Of a stretch of 64,000 bases of DNA, positions 23,008 through 33,226 are shown one piece after another. Position 1 is the first letter of the stretch; each line of letters begins with the position of its first letter. Both the position numbers and the translations under genes were made by a program. Origin of the DNA: Dipodascopsis uninucleata var. uninucleata (taxonomy: Eukaryota; Ascomycota; Lipomycetes; Lipomycetales; Lipomycetaceae); assembly GCA_030568195.1 (NCBI GenBank), contig JAJLTO010000001.1, positions 682,001 to 746,000 of the forward strand, in the 5' to 3' direction. The notes beneath the pieces were generated by a model. That model was not told the origin of the DNA and did not search any database. It was given only the letters and a program-made list of their open reading frames with translations.

Positions 23008-24585
23008 ATGTCTGGTGGAATTCAATTTCTTTTATTCGAAGAGTCGACTGGTTATGCACTCTTCGAAGTCGTTCTTCAACCAGAGACTATTGGTTCTCGA
23101 CTGAAGGAGGTTCAAGAAGCTTCAACTGATCTGGCAAAGTTTGGTAAATTGATTAAACTTGTCAGTTTTGCTCCATTTAAGTAAGTAGAAGTAGTGGAAA
23201 GGCTAGGACATAGCAAAATATGATGGTTTCTTTATAAGAGACTTTTTGTAAAATAGACTACTAACTACGTTGTGTGTAGAGGTGCTGCTCACGCCCTGGA
23301 AAATGCAAATGCTATTGCTGAGGGAACCGTTACAGAGCACTTAAAGACCCTTCTGGAAATGAATTTGCCCAAAAAATCAAAGAAAAAGAAAGTAAGTAAA
23401 TCTGTTGATATTTATTAAATTATATTGGCGCCTTAGTTTCTAATAAGAAATTATTGGAACAGATTACGCTCGGGGTGTCAGATAGAAATCTGGCCACAGG
23501 TATCAAGGAAGCCTTTCCAGCGATTGAATGCGACACTTCAGAAATTGTACAGGATCTTCTTCGGGGCCTTCGCCTTCACGGAGGCAAATTACTAACACAA
23601 TTGCAAGATAAAGATATTGAGAGAGCACAGCTAGGTCTGAGTCATGCGTACTCTAGATCCAAGGTAAAGTTTAGTGTCCAGAAAAACGATAATCACATTA
23701 TCCAAGCTATTGCTTTATTAGATCAACTCGACAAAGATATCAACACATTCGCTATGAGAGTTCGAGAATGGTATTCATGGCACTTCCCTGAATTGTATAA
23801 GATTGTTAGTGACAACTATACCTATTCGAAGCTTGTACTTTTCATCAAGGATAAAATCTCTATCAACCAAGATTCCCTTCATGACCTTGCTGCATTGGTC
23901 AATGATGATGCTGGTATCGCTCAGAGTATCATTGATGCCGCCCGCGTTAGTATGGGGCAAGATCTTTCAGAGCAAGATATGGGCAATATTGTTACTTTTG
24001 CTGAAAAATCTATCAATCTTGCTGACTACAGAAAACAGTTGCATGGATATCTACTTGAAAAAATGAATACAGTTGCACCGAATTTGTCCGAGCTTATTGG
24101 CGAAGTTGTAGGTGCTAGATTAATTTCTCATGCAGGAAGTTTGGTGAATCTTTCTAAATATCCCGCTTCAACTGTTCAGATTTTGGGTGCTGAGAAGGCG
24201 CTTTTCAGGTAAGAATAGTTTACTTATTAGAGCATCGAATTATAGAGTGCGAATGCTGATGTTTCTCTTTCGATTTAGAGCATTGAAGACGAAGGGTAAT
24301 ACTCCAAAGTATGGTTTGATTTATCACTCATCTTTTATCGGAAAAGCTGGTCAAAAGAATAAGGGAAGAATATCGAGATTTCTGGCAAATAAGTGCTCTA
24401 TTGCATCTAGAATTGACAGCTTCTCTGAAATTCCATCTACCAAGTTTGGTGAGATTCTGAAGCGACAGGTCGAGGAGCGACTCAATTTCTATGATACTGG
24501 TGCCCCTCCAACAAAAAATGCTGATGCCATGAAGGAGGCTATGGATAATGTTTTATCAAAGATGGAGATTGATGATACTGACTAA
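23008..24585 (+). CDS. NOP56: Nop56, box C/D snoRNP core protein
   Basis: Four exons, 23008-23180, 23280-23391, 23463-24208 and 24279-24585, give 445 residues. Nop56 pairs with Nop58, fibrillarin and Snu13 in the snoRNP that 2'-O-methylates rRNA, in the nucleolus. The start [20 protein letters not shown] is the Nop56 type (Nop58 begins MLVLFE). [17 protein letters not shown] spans the first splice junction and matches yeast Nop56. The NOP domain includes [50 protein letters not shown] and [13 protein letters not shown]. The protein stops at SKMEIDDTD soon after the NOP domain, without the long Lys-Lys-Glu/Asp tail of yeast (504 aa) and animal Nop56. The first ATG in frame is 23008; upstream TTG is not a start. 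Confidence 0.96.
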
Positions 24586-24760
24586 GAGTTTTGTGTAATG
24601 TTATTTGTCCAGTAAGTGCTGTATTAAACGTTTGTAATTAGTTATTTGATGGGTATTTATTAGAAGATACGTTTGAGAATCATTTCAAATAGTTATCAAA
24701 AATTATATATGTATTGCTTGCCTTCAGCTAATTCGTGCAATCTTCGTATATATCTTTAAT

Positions 24761-25653
24761 TTATACATACATCCCCGTAGCTCTCCCGTGATATTTACTC
24801 TGCCTTTGCATGTTAATCTTCCACGAACTACTATTCGGTACAACTTCTAATAACAGTCGGATCGTATTCTTGACAGCCTCATCTTCGATATATTCATGAT
24901 CCATCACGCCTTCTGCTCCCACAATAAAGCATATTGCCGGTAACTGCTTAACTTCCGCCTAAAGATGAAATATTAATGTATTGGTTTGGAGTTTAGTAAG
25001 TTAAGTTGACTTACATATGAAAGAGCCGAGGCGAACACGCCAGTTATGAATCTGGGGGGCTCAAGTATCAGATCTGATGGTATACAAGTATTAACAGCGT
25101 TTGTTCTAAGAATATACACATTCTCCAATGAATCAACAAAGAGAGGACATAAGAGAATAGTGAATTTAGGTGTTAATCTGTCGAATATTGTCTTCGTTAG
25201 ATGATAGCAAAGTTCGAGAGGTATCTGCGGTAAACAGATCCAATGAACGCGAGCAGTCTCGTTATACATTATAGGGATCTTGATACTTCTCGAAGCCTCT
25301 TGGTTGACTTCAATGATACCTAATTTTGCACAATCGCCGAAACTACTCATGACCACTTCTAATGCCGGCGCTACCAGAAAGAGATACTCGACTTGCACGT
25401 TAGTATCTAAACTAAATGTAATTTCATCAACAACATCATGATGTATCTGGCCCGCCAACGGTTTCTTTGATGTTGATCTTTCTTCAGAATCGGTATATTC
25501 AAAATCTATATTAATGTCTCTATCCTCATCTGATGAGGAATCATCATGCAATTCATGTCGTGAAGGTTTGACATCTAGCCATGGTTTAAACTAGTATATC
25601 GGACTTAGTCAGAAAGGTCATTATAACTATTGGCTCACAGAGCTTACCAGCAT
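24761..25653 (-). CDS. Proteasome assembly chaperone 1 (PAC1/PSMG1-like)
   Basis: Three exons, 25648-25653 (6 nt: ATG CTG), 25015-25590 and 24761-24958, give 259 residues. The protein begins MLFKPWLDVKPSRHEL, then an acidic patch (DDSSSDEDRD), then an alpha/beta fold. Near the end, ILEPPRFITGVFASALSYA aligns with human PSMG1 LEQPNIVHDLPAAVLSY, followed by LPAICFIVGAEGVMD. PAC1-PAC2 holds proteasome alpha subunits during ring assembly and ends in a hydrophobic-Tyr-X motif that docks on the ring; here the C-terminus is RATGMYV. The six-nucleotide first coding exon is inferred: without it the long exon has no good start before an internal ATG. It is divergent from prefoldin 6, 260 bp away. Confidence 0.65.
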
Positions 25654-25913
25654 CTTAAACGGCTATAATTCGAAACGTATCTAAAAATAAGCTTAGATAT
25701 ATAAGTATTATGGAATATGTTGGAGAAGGCGAAATGCTGTAAAAAAATATTATAGAGAGCTTTGGGTAAATGATCTAGTTAATTTCTCACTTTGCTGCTT
25801 GCTATGAAGAAATTATAGTATTTTAAAAAGTAATTTTATTATTGCGACGTGAAGGATTAATTCATCGCTAATAATAATCTGTTGTATTTTCTCACAAGCA
25901 CAACTAATACATC

Positions 25914-26552
25914 ATGTCGAGCCAAGCAGAGTTAGAAAAACTTTCAGATGAATATCGGAGTGTTCAGAAAGGTATTATATATGTTAGATATATACAGATG
26001 TACATTTGGGCTAACTATGGATATTTATAGATTTATCGACATATATAGAGGCCCGACAAAAATTAGAATCTCAATTGCAAGAAAACAAAATTGTACAGAA
26101 GGTACAGACATTTAGTATATCTATTTGTATGGCATATCAAGGAAGTAGCTAATTAAATGTAATAGGAATTCTCAATATTGGAAGAAGATGCAAAAATTTA
26201 CAAATTGGTAGGACCAGTACTCCTACCTCAGGACAAGACTGAAGCAGTAATAAATGTTGACAAGCGACTTGAGTTTATTGAGTCAGAGATGTTAGTACTG
26301 ATGCATATCATACAATTATTCTATAATACTACTTTATATGCTAACGAGGTCGTCGTACTGGTGATGTTTTAGTATACGAATTGAAGGCCAAATCACTGAT
26401 TCTAGAGCAAAAATTGAGAAGAAGAGAGCTGAGGTAAGTAAAAAGTCATCTTGACCCTTCTAAATTCTACTTCGACTTAGGTACTAATATCTACTTTTTA
26501 AATACAGATTTTGAGTGTCCAGACACAATTACAAGGAAAAGCAAGACAGTAA
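25914..26552 (+). CDS. YKE2: Prefoldin subunit 6
   Basis: Five exons, 25914-25971, 26031-26101, 26166-26290, 26373-26433 and 26508-26552, give 119 residues, the expected size of the beta-type prefoldin subunit 6 (Yke2). The heterohexameric prefoldin passes unfolded actin and tubulin to the CCT chaperonin in the cytosol. Two coiled-coil helices flank the hairpin: N-terminal LSDEYRSVQKDLSTYIEARQ and then QLQENKIVQKEFSILEEDAK, the conserved IYKLVGPVLLPQDKTEA, and the C-terminal helix RLEFIESEIRIEGQI continuing to TQLQGKARQ. Introns are 59-82 nt, one with a near-stop-free sequence, so the short exons would be missed by ORF scanning. Its gene converges with RPA34, 176 bp between stops. Confidence 0.93.
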
Positions 26553-26728
26553 ACGAACTCAATTTTAGCGACTGGTTGGCGAATAGTAAAGCGTACATAC
26601 ATATTCAGTGTTGTTCCATCAGATAGCCCAGAATATTGACTATATTTAATGAAAGCAAAAAAGAGCTATTATATTGCATATGATAACCTTTATACAGTAC
26701 AATAAATAATACAATAAATAGACCAAAA

Positions 26729-27500
26729 CTACTTGTCTTCTTTCTTCTTTTTTCGCTTCCTGTCCTCCTTGTCCTTTTGTTGAATGATACTATCAGCATC
26801 ATTATGATGCTTTCGCTTCTTCTGCTCTTTATACTCGTTCTTCTTTGAAGTCTTTATCTTTGTAGATGCCATACTAGTATCTCCCGATCCTGTCTCAGCG
26901 CCTATTGGCTTATACCTCATTTTAAGACCAGTTGGTTGATCGGGTATATTGTTGCACTTGGAATAAACAGCAACATTAATATTTGGGATTTCAACAGTAT
27001 CACTGATATCCAAAACCTTTGATATTTTCTTGTCCACTATATTTCCAGTCAGCATTCTTCATGAAATGATAGATACCACAAACTACTTAGTGAAACGCTC
27101 TTTCAAGATTATACCTTTTTTGTACGAGGACTTTCCTGTAGGGACTAGGAGAGACAGGCGTGATGAGATAGATTCTTCTTCTATATTTTCGCTAATAGTA
27201 ATTTTCTTGCCCTTAGACGTCTTGCTAGTACTCTGTATGTCCGCATAACTAGGCACCTGTAATTTGTCAGGTACATCGATAGATCTAGGTATTTTCACCA
27301 GCCATATTTGCTTTCCATTAAGATTGCTGAATGAGAATTTTGAGCCCGCTATTGCTGTGAAGTTTTTAGGCACTGTGAACTTACTGCAGCAAAAAAAAAT
27401 TAGTATGTAAGCTATTAAGTTATTAACTCCCACTAATAGATCTATAGTCTCACTCTGATTCTCTACTGTCGTCAGAATCATATTCTGAACCAGAAGACAT
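26729..27500 (-). CDS. RPA34: RNA polymerase I subunit A34.5 (Rpa34) homologue
   Basis: Three exons, 27454-27500, 27126-27383 and 26729-27056, give 210 residues. The first exon codes for an acidic-Ser start (MSSGSEYDSDDSRESE). Next comes the dimerisation part: FTVPKNFTAI, GKQIWLVKIPRSIDV, SLLVPTGKSS. Further on, PTGLKMRYKPIGAETG matches the conserved GLKMR-PIG block of Rpa34/PAF49. The tail is almost entirely Lys/Arg/Glu. Rpa34 pairs with Rpa49 as a TFIIF-like module of RNA polymerase I in the nucleolus. The second intron could use several donors; the one at 27125 (69 nt, branch CACTAAG) keeps phase and removes a stop. Divergent from UTP6 with a 228-bp shared promoter. Confidence 0.7.
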
Positions 27501-27592
27501 GGCTTAGTCTCTTATTTCTCTACAGCTATTAAGAGTTTGTCTCCGAGATAAACCTTTTACTACGAAAGACTTCTTTTCACTTTCACCGCTAT

Positions 27593-27601
27593 AAAATTTT
27601 T
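27593..27601. promoter_or_regulatory. RRPE-like element in the RPA34/UTP6 divergent promoter
   Basis: AAAATTTTT lies between two divergent ribosome-biogenesis genes. It resembles the RRPE core of yeast. Chance occurrence in AT-rich DNA is possible. Confidence 0.35.
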
Positions 27602-27656
27602 GGCAATTTAAAGGACAATGAGCGCCGCACATGATATACCCAAGCGACAAAAACAC

Positions 27657-27666
27657 AAAAATTTTC
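27657..27666. promoter_or_regulatory. Second RRPE-like element in the RPA34/UTP6 promoter
   Basis: AAAAATTTTC, about 63 bp before the UTP6 ATG, matches the RRPE core better than the first copy. Two copies in a 228-bp promoter is more than expected by chance but not proof. Confidence 0.4.
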
Positions 27667-27728
27667 TAAAAAATACTGTCAACGATCACTCTAGAGCAAT
27701 AAAAGGTAGATTTTGCAAGTAATACAAG

Positions 27729-28532
27729 ATGGATAAAGTCAGATACTATCTGGAGCAGGTAAGAATGATAAAATGTTAAACAAAGAACAGAACATGACAT
27801 ACTGATATTAAGTTATATTCAGGTCGTTCCAGAGCTCGAAGATTTACAGAAGAAAGGTGTATTCAACAAGGTATGGTGTAATTACAAAATATCATAATAA
27901 TAAAAATTTAACTAAACGAACTCTCTTACACAGGAGGAGATAGCTTCTATTATGAAGCGACGCTCGGATTTTGAGCATAGAATTATCTCTCGTGGCTCGA
28001 AACAAAGTGACTATCTAAAGTATATCGAATATGAGATGAATCTTGAAGCATTAAGAAAGAGGCGGATCAAACGTCTAGGTGTGTGATGTTTTAAATATAT
28101 ATTTTCCTCGGATTGATATGACTAACTAATAGATACAGGAATACAATCGTCATCCATATCAGAATGGGCTGGAACGAGAAGAATCTACTTTGTTTTTGAT
28201 AGAGCGACTAAAAAATTCTCTGGTGATATTTCTCTTTGGATACAATTCTTAGAATTCACGAAACAGCAGAAGGCAAACAATGTTTCCAGTAAAATATTTA
28301 ATACGTAAGTGGGTGATTACTTGGTGATAGATGTAGTAATTCTACTAACAACTTTATTAGAGTACTGAGACTACATCCATTGGTTCCATCTTTATGGATT
28401 TTGGCTGCACAATACGAGATCGATGAAAATGGTAATGTCGAAGCAGCAAGAAATCTAATGAAAAGAGGACTCAAGTTTAATCCAGAGTCTGAACAGCTGA
28501 TTAGAGAATACTCAAAGCTGGAAGTTTATTGA
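27729..28532 (+). CDS. UTP6: Utp6, U3 snoRNP/SSU processome protein, short form
   Basis: Five exons, 27729-27758, 27823-27870, 27934-28078, 28139-28304 and 28361-28532, give only 186 residues. The beginning MDKVRYYLEQVVPELEDLQ, then KGVFNKEEIASIMKRRSDFE, HRIISRGSKQSDYLKYIEYE and LRKRRIKR are nearly identical in layout to yeast Utp6 (MSKTRYYLEQCIPEMDDLV ... MKKRTDFEHRLNSRGSS). HAT-repeat-like helices follow (ISLWIQFLEFTKQQK-type and LWILAAQYEIDENGNVEAA). The chain stops at YSKLEVY, at the point where yeast continues for about 250 more residues (440 aa) and human for about 400. The following sequence has stops in all frames and looks like a 3' UTR. Utp6 acts in early 18S pre-rRNA cleavage. Confidence 0.88.
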
Positions 28533-28754
28533 AAGCGCTATTTACTTTGTTTTACTATTAGTTTGGTTTCTATTATTTCACACGGATTGGTTGGTTAATA
28601 AAAGTTATGAGAATTATATATAACCATCACTAGCATTCTTTTGTCATATTACAAAGAGTCAATTAGGAAAATATAATTATTTAAATAATCTTCTTTTTAC
28701 ACTCACTTACTAGGAATTCATTCTCAATTTCTTTAGTCGATATATTATTGCAAG

Positions 28755-29586
28755 TTACTCGTCAAACTGCGCTTTTCTTCCTTGTTTTCTCATACTATGA
28801 TGGTGTTTTGAGATAAGACGATTTTCGTTAGTCCTCTTTTTACTACATTTTATCTCATGTCAGTAGCTAATACGTAACTTGCGTGAAATTCCTTCTGAAG
28901 GTCATACTCACATTTCATTCCATTTGTTAATAGTAGCTGTGTTGACGTCTTCTGGAAACTGAGCACATTCTATGATGACTGAATGCAACTTACTGAAACA
29001 ATCCTCGAGATTATCTTGCCGATGACGATACTTATCTGAGTGAACGACTACTTTGTCATGTTTTGTAAGATATCTGAAGTTCTAGGACCAAATAGAGTTA
29101 AACGTCAATCTACTTTCATATGCATCTTGATTTTTTTCCTCTACTTACTCTGCGCTGTAGTCGATCAAGAATTTCAGGTGGCATCCAGCTCATCTCACTC
29201 AGATTACAAGTTATGGTAACCTTCGAATTCACTTAGAGAAATCTTATTAACTAATTTGATAATCAATCAGTAATCAATAGAGCCTTACGTTTGTTCACAT
29301 TTTGTCCCCCGGGACCACCTGAATGAGAATACGACTTCTCAAAAGTATCTCGCGGGATATCTGATATCTGGAATGCCGATAGCCATTGTCGTGCCCTTTC
29401 AAGTTGACGCCTCGAGTAAGGACTGTCGATTTTATGATTCAAGGGGTCGGTATAAGGTCGTGTAAATGCCGCTGCATATTTATTTAATCTTCTTGGATTT
29501 ACATTGGACCTTGGAGTTGCTAGTACTGAGCTTCTGACAAGTCGTAGAAGTTGAAATGATCTAGAAAGTATCCGAGCCATAACCAC
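28755..29586 (-). CDS. PTH4: Mitochondrial peptidyl-tRNA hydrolase of the ICT1/Pth4 type
   Basis: Four exons, 29289-29586, 29149-29231, 28912-29081 and 28755-28833, give 209 residues. The first 60 or so residues are basic and Ser/Arg-rich, a mitochondrial presequence. The catalytic RF-1-type loop SGGPGGQNVNK is intact, followed across the splice by LNSKVTITCNLSEMSWM. Then come RYLTKHDKVVVHSDKYRHR and a basic C-terminus RKQGRKAQFDE, as in ICT1/Pth4 proteins that release stalled peptides on mitochondrial ribosomes. The GGQ tripeptide is the hydrolysis signature. Introns are 57-78 nt and ambiguous acceptors were chosen by frame. Two start candidates lie 6 nt apart (29586 and 29580). Confidence 0.88.
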
Positions 29587-30480
29587 ACATTACATTCTAT
29601 CTATTATAGTTGATGCCTAGCTATTTGTATTCGACTAATTCACAGTATCAGTTTCTCAAATAAATCACTTGACGAGCGCGGATGTATGTGATAGGTTATT
29701 GAGAGTAATTTATTGTTCTTTGAATGACGCACCTAAGTCACATGATAATTAGAAACTAGAAACAGGATAGTGTGATCTGTACACAGAACTAGTGAAAAAG
29801 TACCTTAACCCTAATACATAATACAATCTATAAAAACGAAGAAAACTCCTACTTACAAAATTTTTCTTTTATTCTTTCTTCAAGGACAGAAATTTTCATT
29901 TCTTTTATCGTTTTTTCAAATATAGCCTCTGTATCTAATTATTTATCGCATATCTGGAATAGATTCGTCAAATTGGAGTCAGAAAATCATTTTACTTGGT
30001 TTTTTGTTGATGGAATCTAGTCAATAGAACAAATACAAGATATTGACGCTTTCTTTAGAGGAGACCATTATATCATCTATTATCTATAGTCGTTATAGTC
30101 ATATTCCATCAGCCTAATATTTTAACGATTTTATCTGTAAATGAAAGCGGAAAGTCTATTTAAGCGAAATACACAGATCTAAGGTTATTTAGTCTTTACA
30201 TTTATTTTCGTTAAAAGATAATTGTGTTCTTTCACGCCGTTTAGCTGCTCCAAGATTCTGTGCCAGAACTGCAAGTCAATTTCATATCCAGAATCGAGAA
30301 CTAAGTTCCTGTTTGACCACTGTACACTTTTTCCTTGTCTTTGTGACTACTAGTGTGCTTCATATTTCCAACCCATAGTTCGTACAGTCGACTTAAAGTT
30401 GTCAGGTCTGATTTCGCTTATTATTTGCGTGTTGTGTTTTCTCTTTCTAGCTGCCATATCCCATTCGTTCGTCAGTGAAT
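29587..30480. other. Divergent promoter region, PTH4 / NAB3
   Basis: 894 bp of AT-rich DNA. The right part, 30,200-30,480, is pyrimidine-rich on the plus strand just before the NAB3 ATG. No frame or RNA gene stands out. Confidence 0.5.
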
Positions 30481-32591
30481 ATGTCTGAGAAACCCCCAAC
30501 TCCTGAAAATATATCTGCTTCTGCTACTGCCCCTCCAGCAGATATAAGTATTGAGTCACTATTAGGATTAACATTGCCGATTTCTGCTTCATCGAACTCA
30601 GAACCTCAAGGTGATAAAGAGGGACCGAAAGATGGTGAATCATTATCCAACCCAGAGAGTCAGGCGCAGTCGGCTCATCCATTTGAGATACTAGATCAGA
30701 GTACCCATGCTGAAAGTACGTCTATTACTTCTTCGTCGTCTAATGCCAATGAGCCCAGCAATGTTGCGGACCCGGCTGCTATGAACAGTCAGTCTGAAAA
30801 ACACCCATTGTATTTCGTCGATGAGTCTACAAGAAGTAACGAATCAAGCGCAGGAAGCAATGACAACATAGATTCAAGGAAATCACCTTCGGCTGAAGCT
30901 GCATACGATCTGAATCAGGGAAAAATACCAGAGACGCAGGATGCAATGGTCAGTGTGTCCGCTCTTATGCCCACTTTTGGTAATCAGGATGATGGCTCAG
31001 CTGGTATAGCTAAGACCGATTCCGAGTCTTATAAGCCGTTTGCTCCTGGACAGCCTATATCTCAGGCTGACTTGAAAACGCCCATGTCTGCCCAAGAGGA
31101 AGAAGTTTTCGAACAGTTTCTACGAGACGAGGCGGATTATGTCTCTAGAGGAGACTGGGATCTATTTCCTACAGGTTCAAGATTGTTTATTGGTATGTTG
31201 ATTTATAATTATTCTATGTTATATTCCCGTTCGTAGTTAAGGAAATTACTAATATTTTCGTAGGCAATCTTCCTACCGATATCCTTACTAAGAAGCATAT
31301 GTTCCGTATCTTTTATAGATTTGGTACGCTTGCTCAAATTTCATTGAAGCAGGCTTATGGTTTCGTTCAGTTTCTCAACGCGGAAGACTGCGCTAAAGCT
31401 ATTGAAGTGGAACAAGGCGTTCCTATTCAGGGACGTAAGATGCGTAAGTGACAATAATTCATGCATGTATATATGGTATGCATTTTACTATCATACTGAC
31501 AGTGTATTGTGAAGACCTAGAAGTATCACGTCCGCAAGGTGCCAAGCGAAATAATGAACGCACAAATAGAACAGAGTCGTCGAGATATCAGCGCCGATCA
31601 CAATCTCCGGACCGAGATCGTGGGCGTCGTATTCAATCGAGTCGGACCGGAGGAACATATGGTGGCTATCTAAGTCGTACCGAAGACTCGGACGAAGAAT
31701 ATGGAAGGGATAGGTATTCATCTAGATATGGAAGGGATGATAGATATCGGGAACGGTCTCCAGGAAGACATCGTGGTCGCTCTGCTTCGCCTGCAGAGGA
31801 TTTCCCACTGCCAATGAGACGACCCGAGGAGATTCCTGAAGTTCAAGTTTTTGTGACTGATAGAGTAGACAGGTTAGTAGTCCCTATAGAAATGTTTCAA
31901 ACTCTTTAGTGTGACGTATGTACTGACAACTCAATGTACAGAAACTTCATTTGGTTCTTACGAAAGACGTTCGAAGAAAGGTTTATCAAGCTTGATGTTA
32001 TGGATCTTGCTCCACACTTACCTATTCAAGCTGCTGTGCGGCAGGTTATCGTCGAAGGCGTAGTTGCTGCCGTCTTTCTGAATCCGCAATTGCTGGCACA
32101 AGGTAAAGTCTCTGTCCAAGTGTTTGACCGATCTCCAGGAGGTGGAAATGTTAGATATGACGGTAAGTAACGTAAAAGGTGATATTTCTAAAAACAGTGA
32201 CTGTTTATTAATAATTCGCTTAATAGAATACTCTGCAGTTGATATTCCTATTGCGGCTGAGATCGTTGTGAGAGCAAAGCAGAAGCAGCAAGCCGTTACG
32301 GCTTTGCAGGCACTTCCGCAACTTTCTGGTGCTAGATTAAATTCTCAGTTGCCAGGATTTAATGCACCACTTAACGCGGGTGCCGGCCAGTACAATCAAT
32401 TCAATTCGTCGCAGACAACTGCAGGTAGACCAGTGGCCCAGTCTAGTATGCCAAACGCAGCTTCTCTATTGGGTAGTATAAGTAATCTTGATCCTAGCAC
32501 GCTGCAAACGGTTATTGCTGCCTTACAGCAGCAGCAGCAGTACCCGGGCCAGTCATCTCTATCGCCGGCAAACTCCTACAGACCAAAATAG
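30481..32591 (+). CDS. NAB3: Nab3-like RNA-binding transcription termination factor
   Basis: Five exons, 30481-31192, 31264-31443, 31515-31872, 31942-32162 and 32227-32591, give 611 residues. The first about 230 residues are Ser/Asp/Gln-rich. An RRM follows at about 232-310 with RNP-2 RLFIGNL and RNP-1-like AYGFVQF, then HLEVSRPQG. After it comes an Arg/Ser/Asp/Tyr-rich RS-like segment and a second globular part, VQVFVTDRVDRNFIWFLRK, that matches the conserved C-terminal fold of ascomycete Nab3 proteins. The tail is Gln-rich with a QQQQQ run, as in yeast Nab3. Nab3 works with Nrd1 in early termination of short Pol II transcripts in yeast; the fission yeast orthologue is less studied. Confidence 0.85.
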
Positions 32592-33226
32592 ATAAATCTA
32601 TTTCGAGTATTAACGTGTTTTACGATGTATAATCACTACTTTTGACACTATGACGACCATAAATATTAAAAAGTACCTTCATTTTGGTTTAAAATGAAAA
32701 TTTAAATATGAATTTTTTGCTATTTATTATGCATATTCTTCGGTGCATGTACAAATTGTTACGACTTCTTTCTTTTTTTATGCCAGTTTTTATCTGTGGG
32801 AAGTCGTTGAACAATCGAGGAATGTAGCATTTCTAACTATTCTTAAACTTAAATTTAATATTTGTATTCGTCATACAGTAATAATCATGCTTGTGTAAAA
32901 TAGTGTTTGAAATCACTTGATGGGTATTAAAATGTTTGAACTCAAGTACAATTAGTTATGTCGCCAAAATTAATTTATTAGAAAATGTACTTCCATTCAT
33001 CGGCATAGCCAAAAGTTCCAAAATGTTACAAGAACAGTAGAAGTATGTATAATACCAAAAGATAATATATAAAAAAGAAATTCCAAAAAATTCCCAAATA
33101 ATAATAATAATTGTATGATCAATAAGAAGAAAGTAAAAAAATCATCAGACGAGAGCTCCTCCGTCATAGCTTACCATTACAAGAGAACTAGAACATATTA
33201 CTATAGGCTTTCGGTATACAAAATTT
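32592..33226. other. Intergenic region between convergent NAB3 and CRZ1-like genes
   Basis: 635 bp of AT-rich 3' UTR-type sequence containing several poly-A and poly-T runs. Nothing else seen. Confidence 0.5.

Noticed and set aside
23181-23279. Box C/D snoRNA in NOP56 intron 1, a common host gene
   Set aside because: A near box C (ATGATGG) occurs but there is no CTGA box D downstream.
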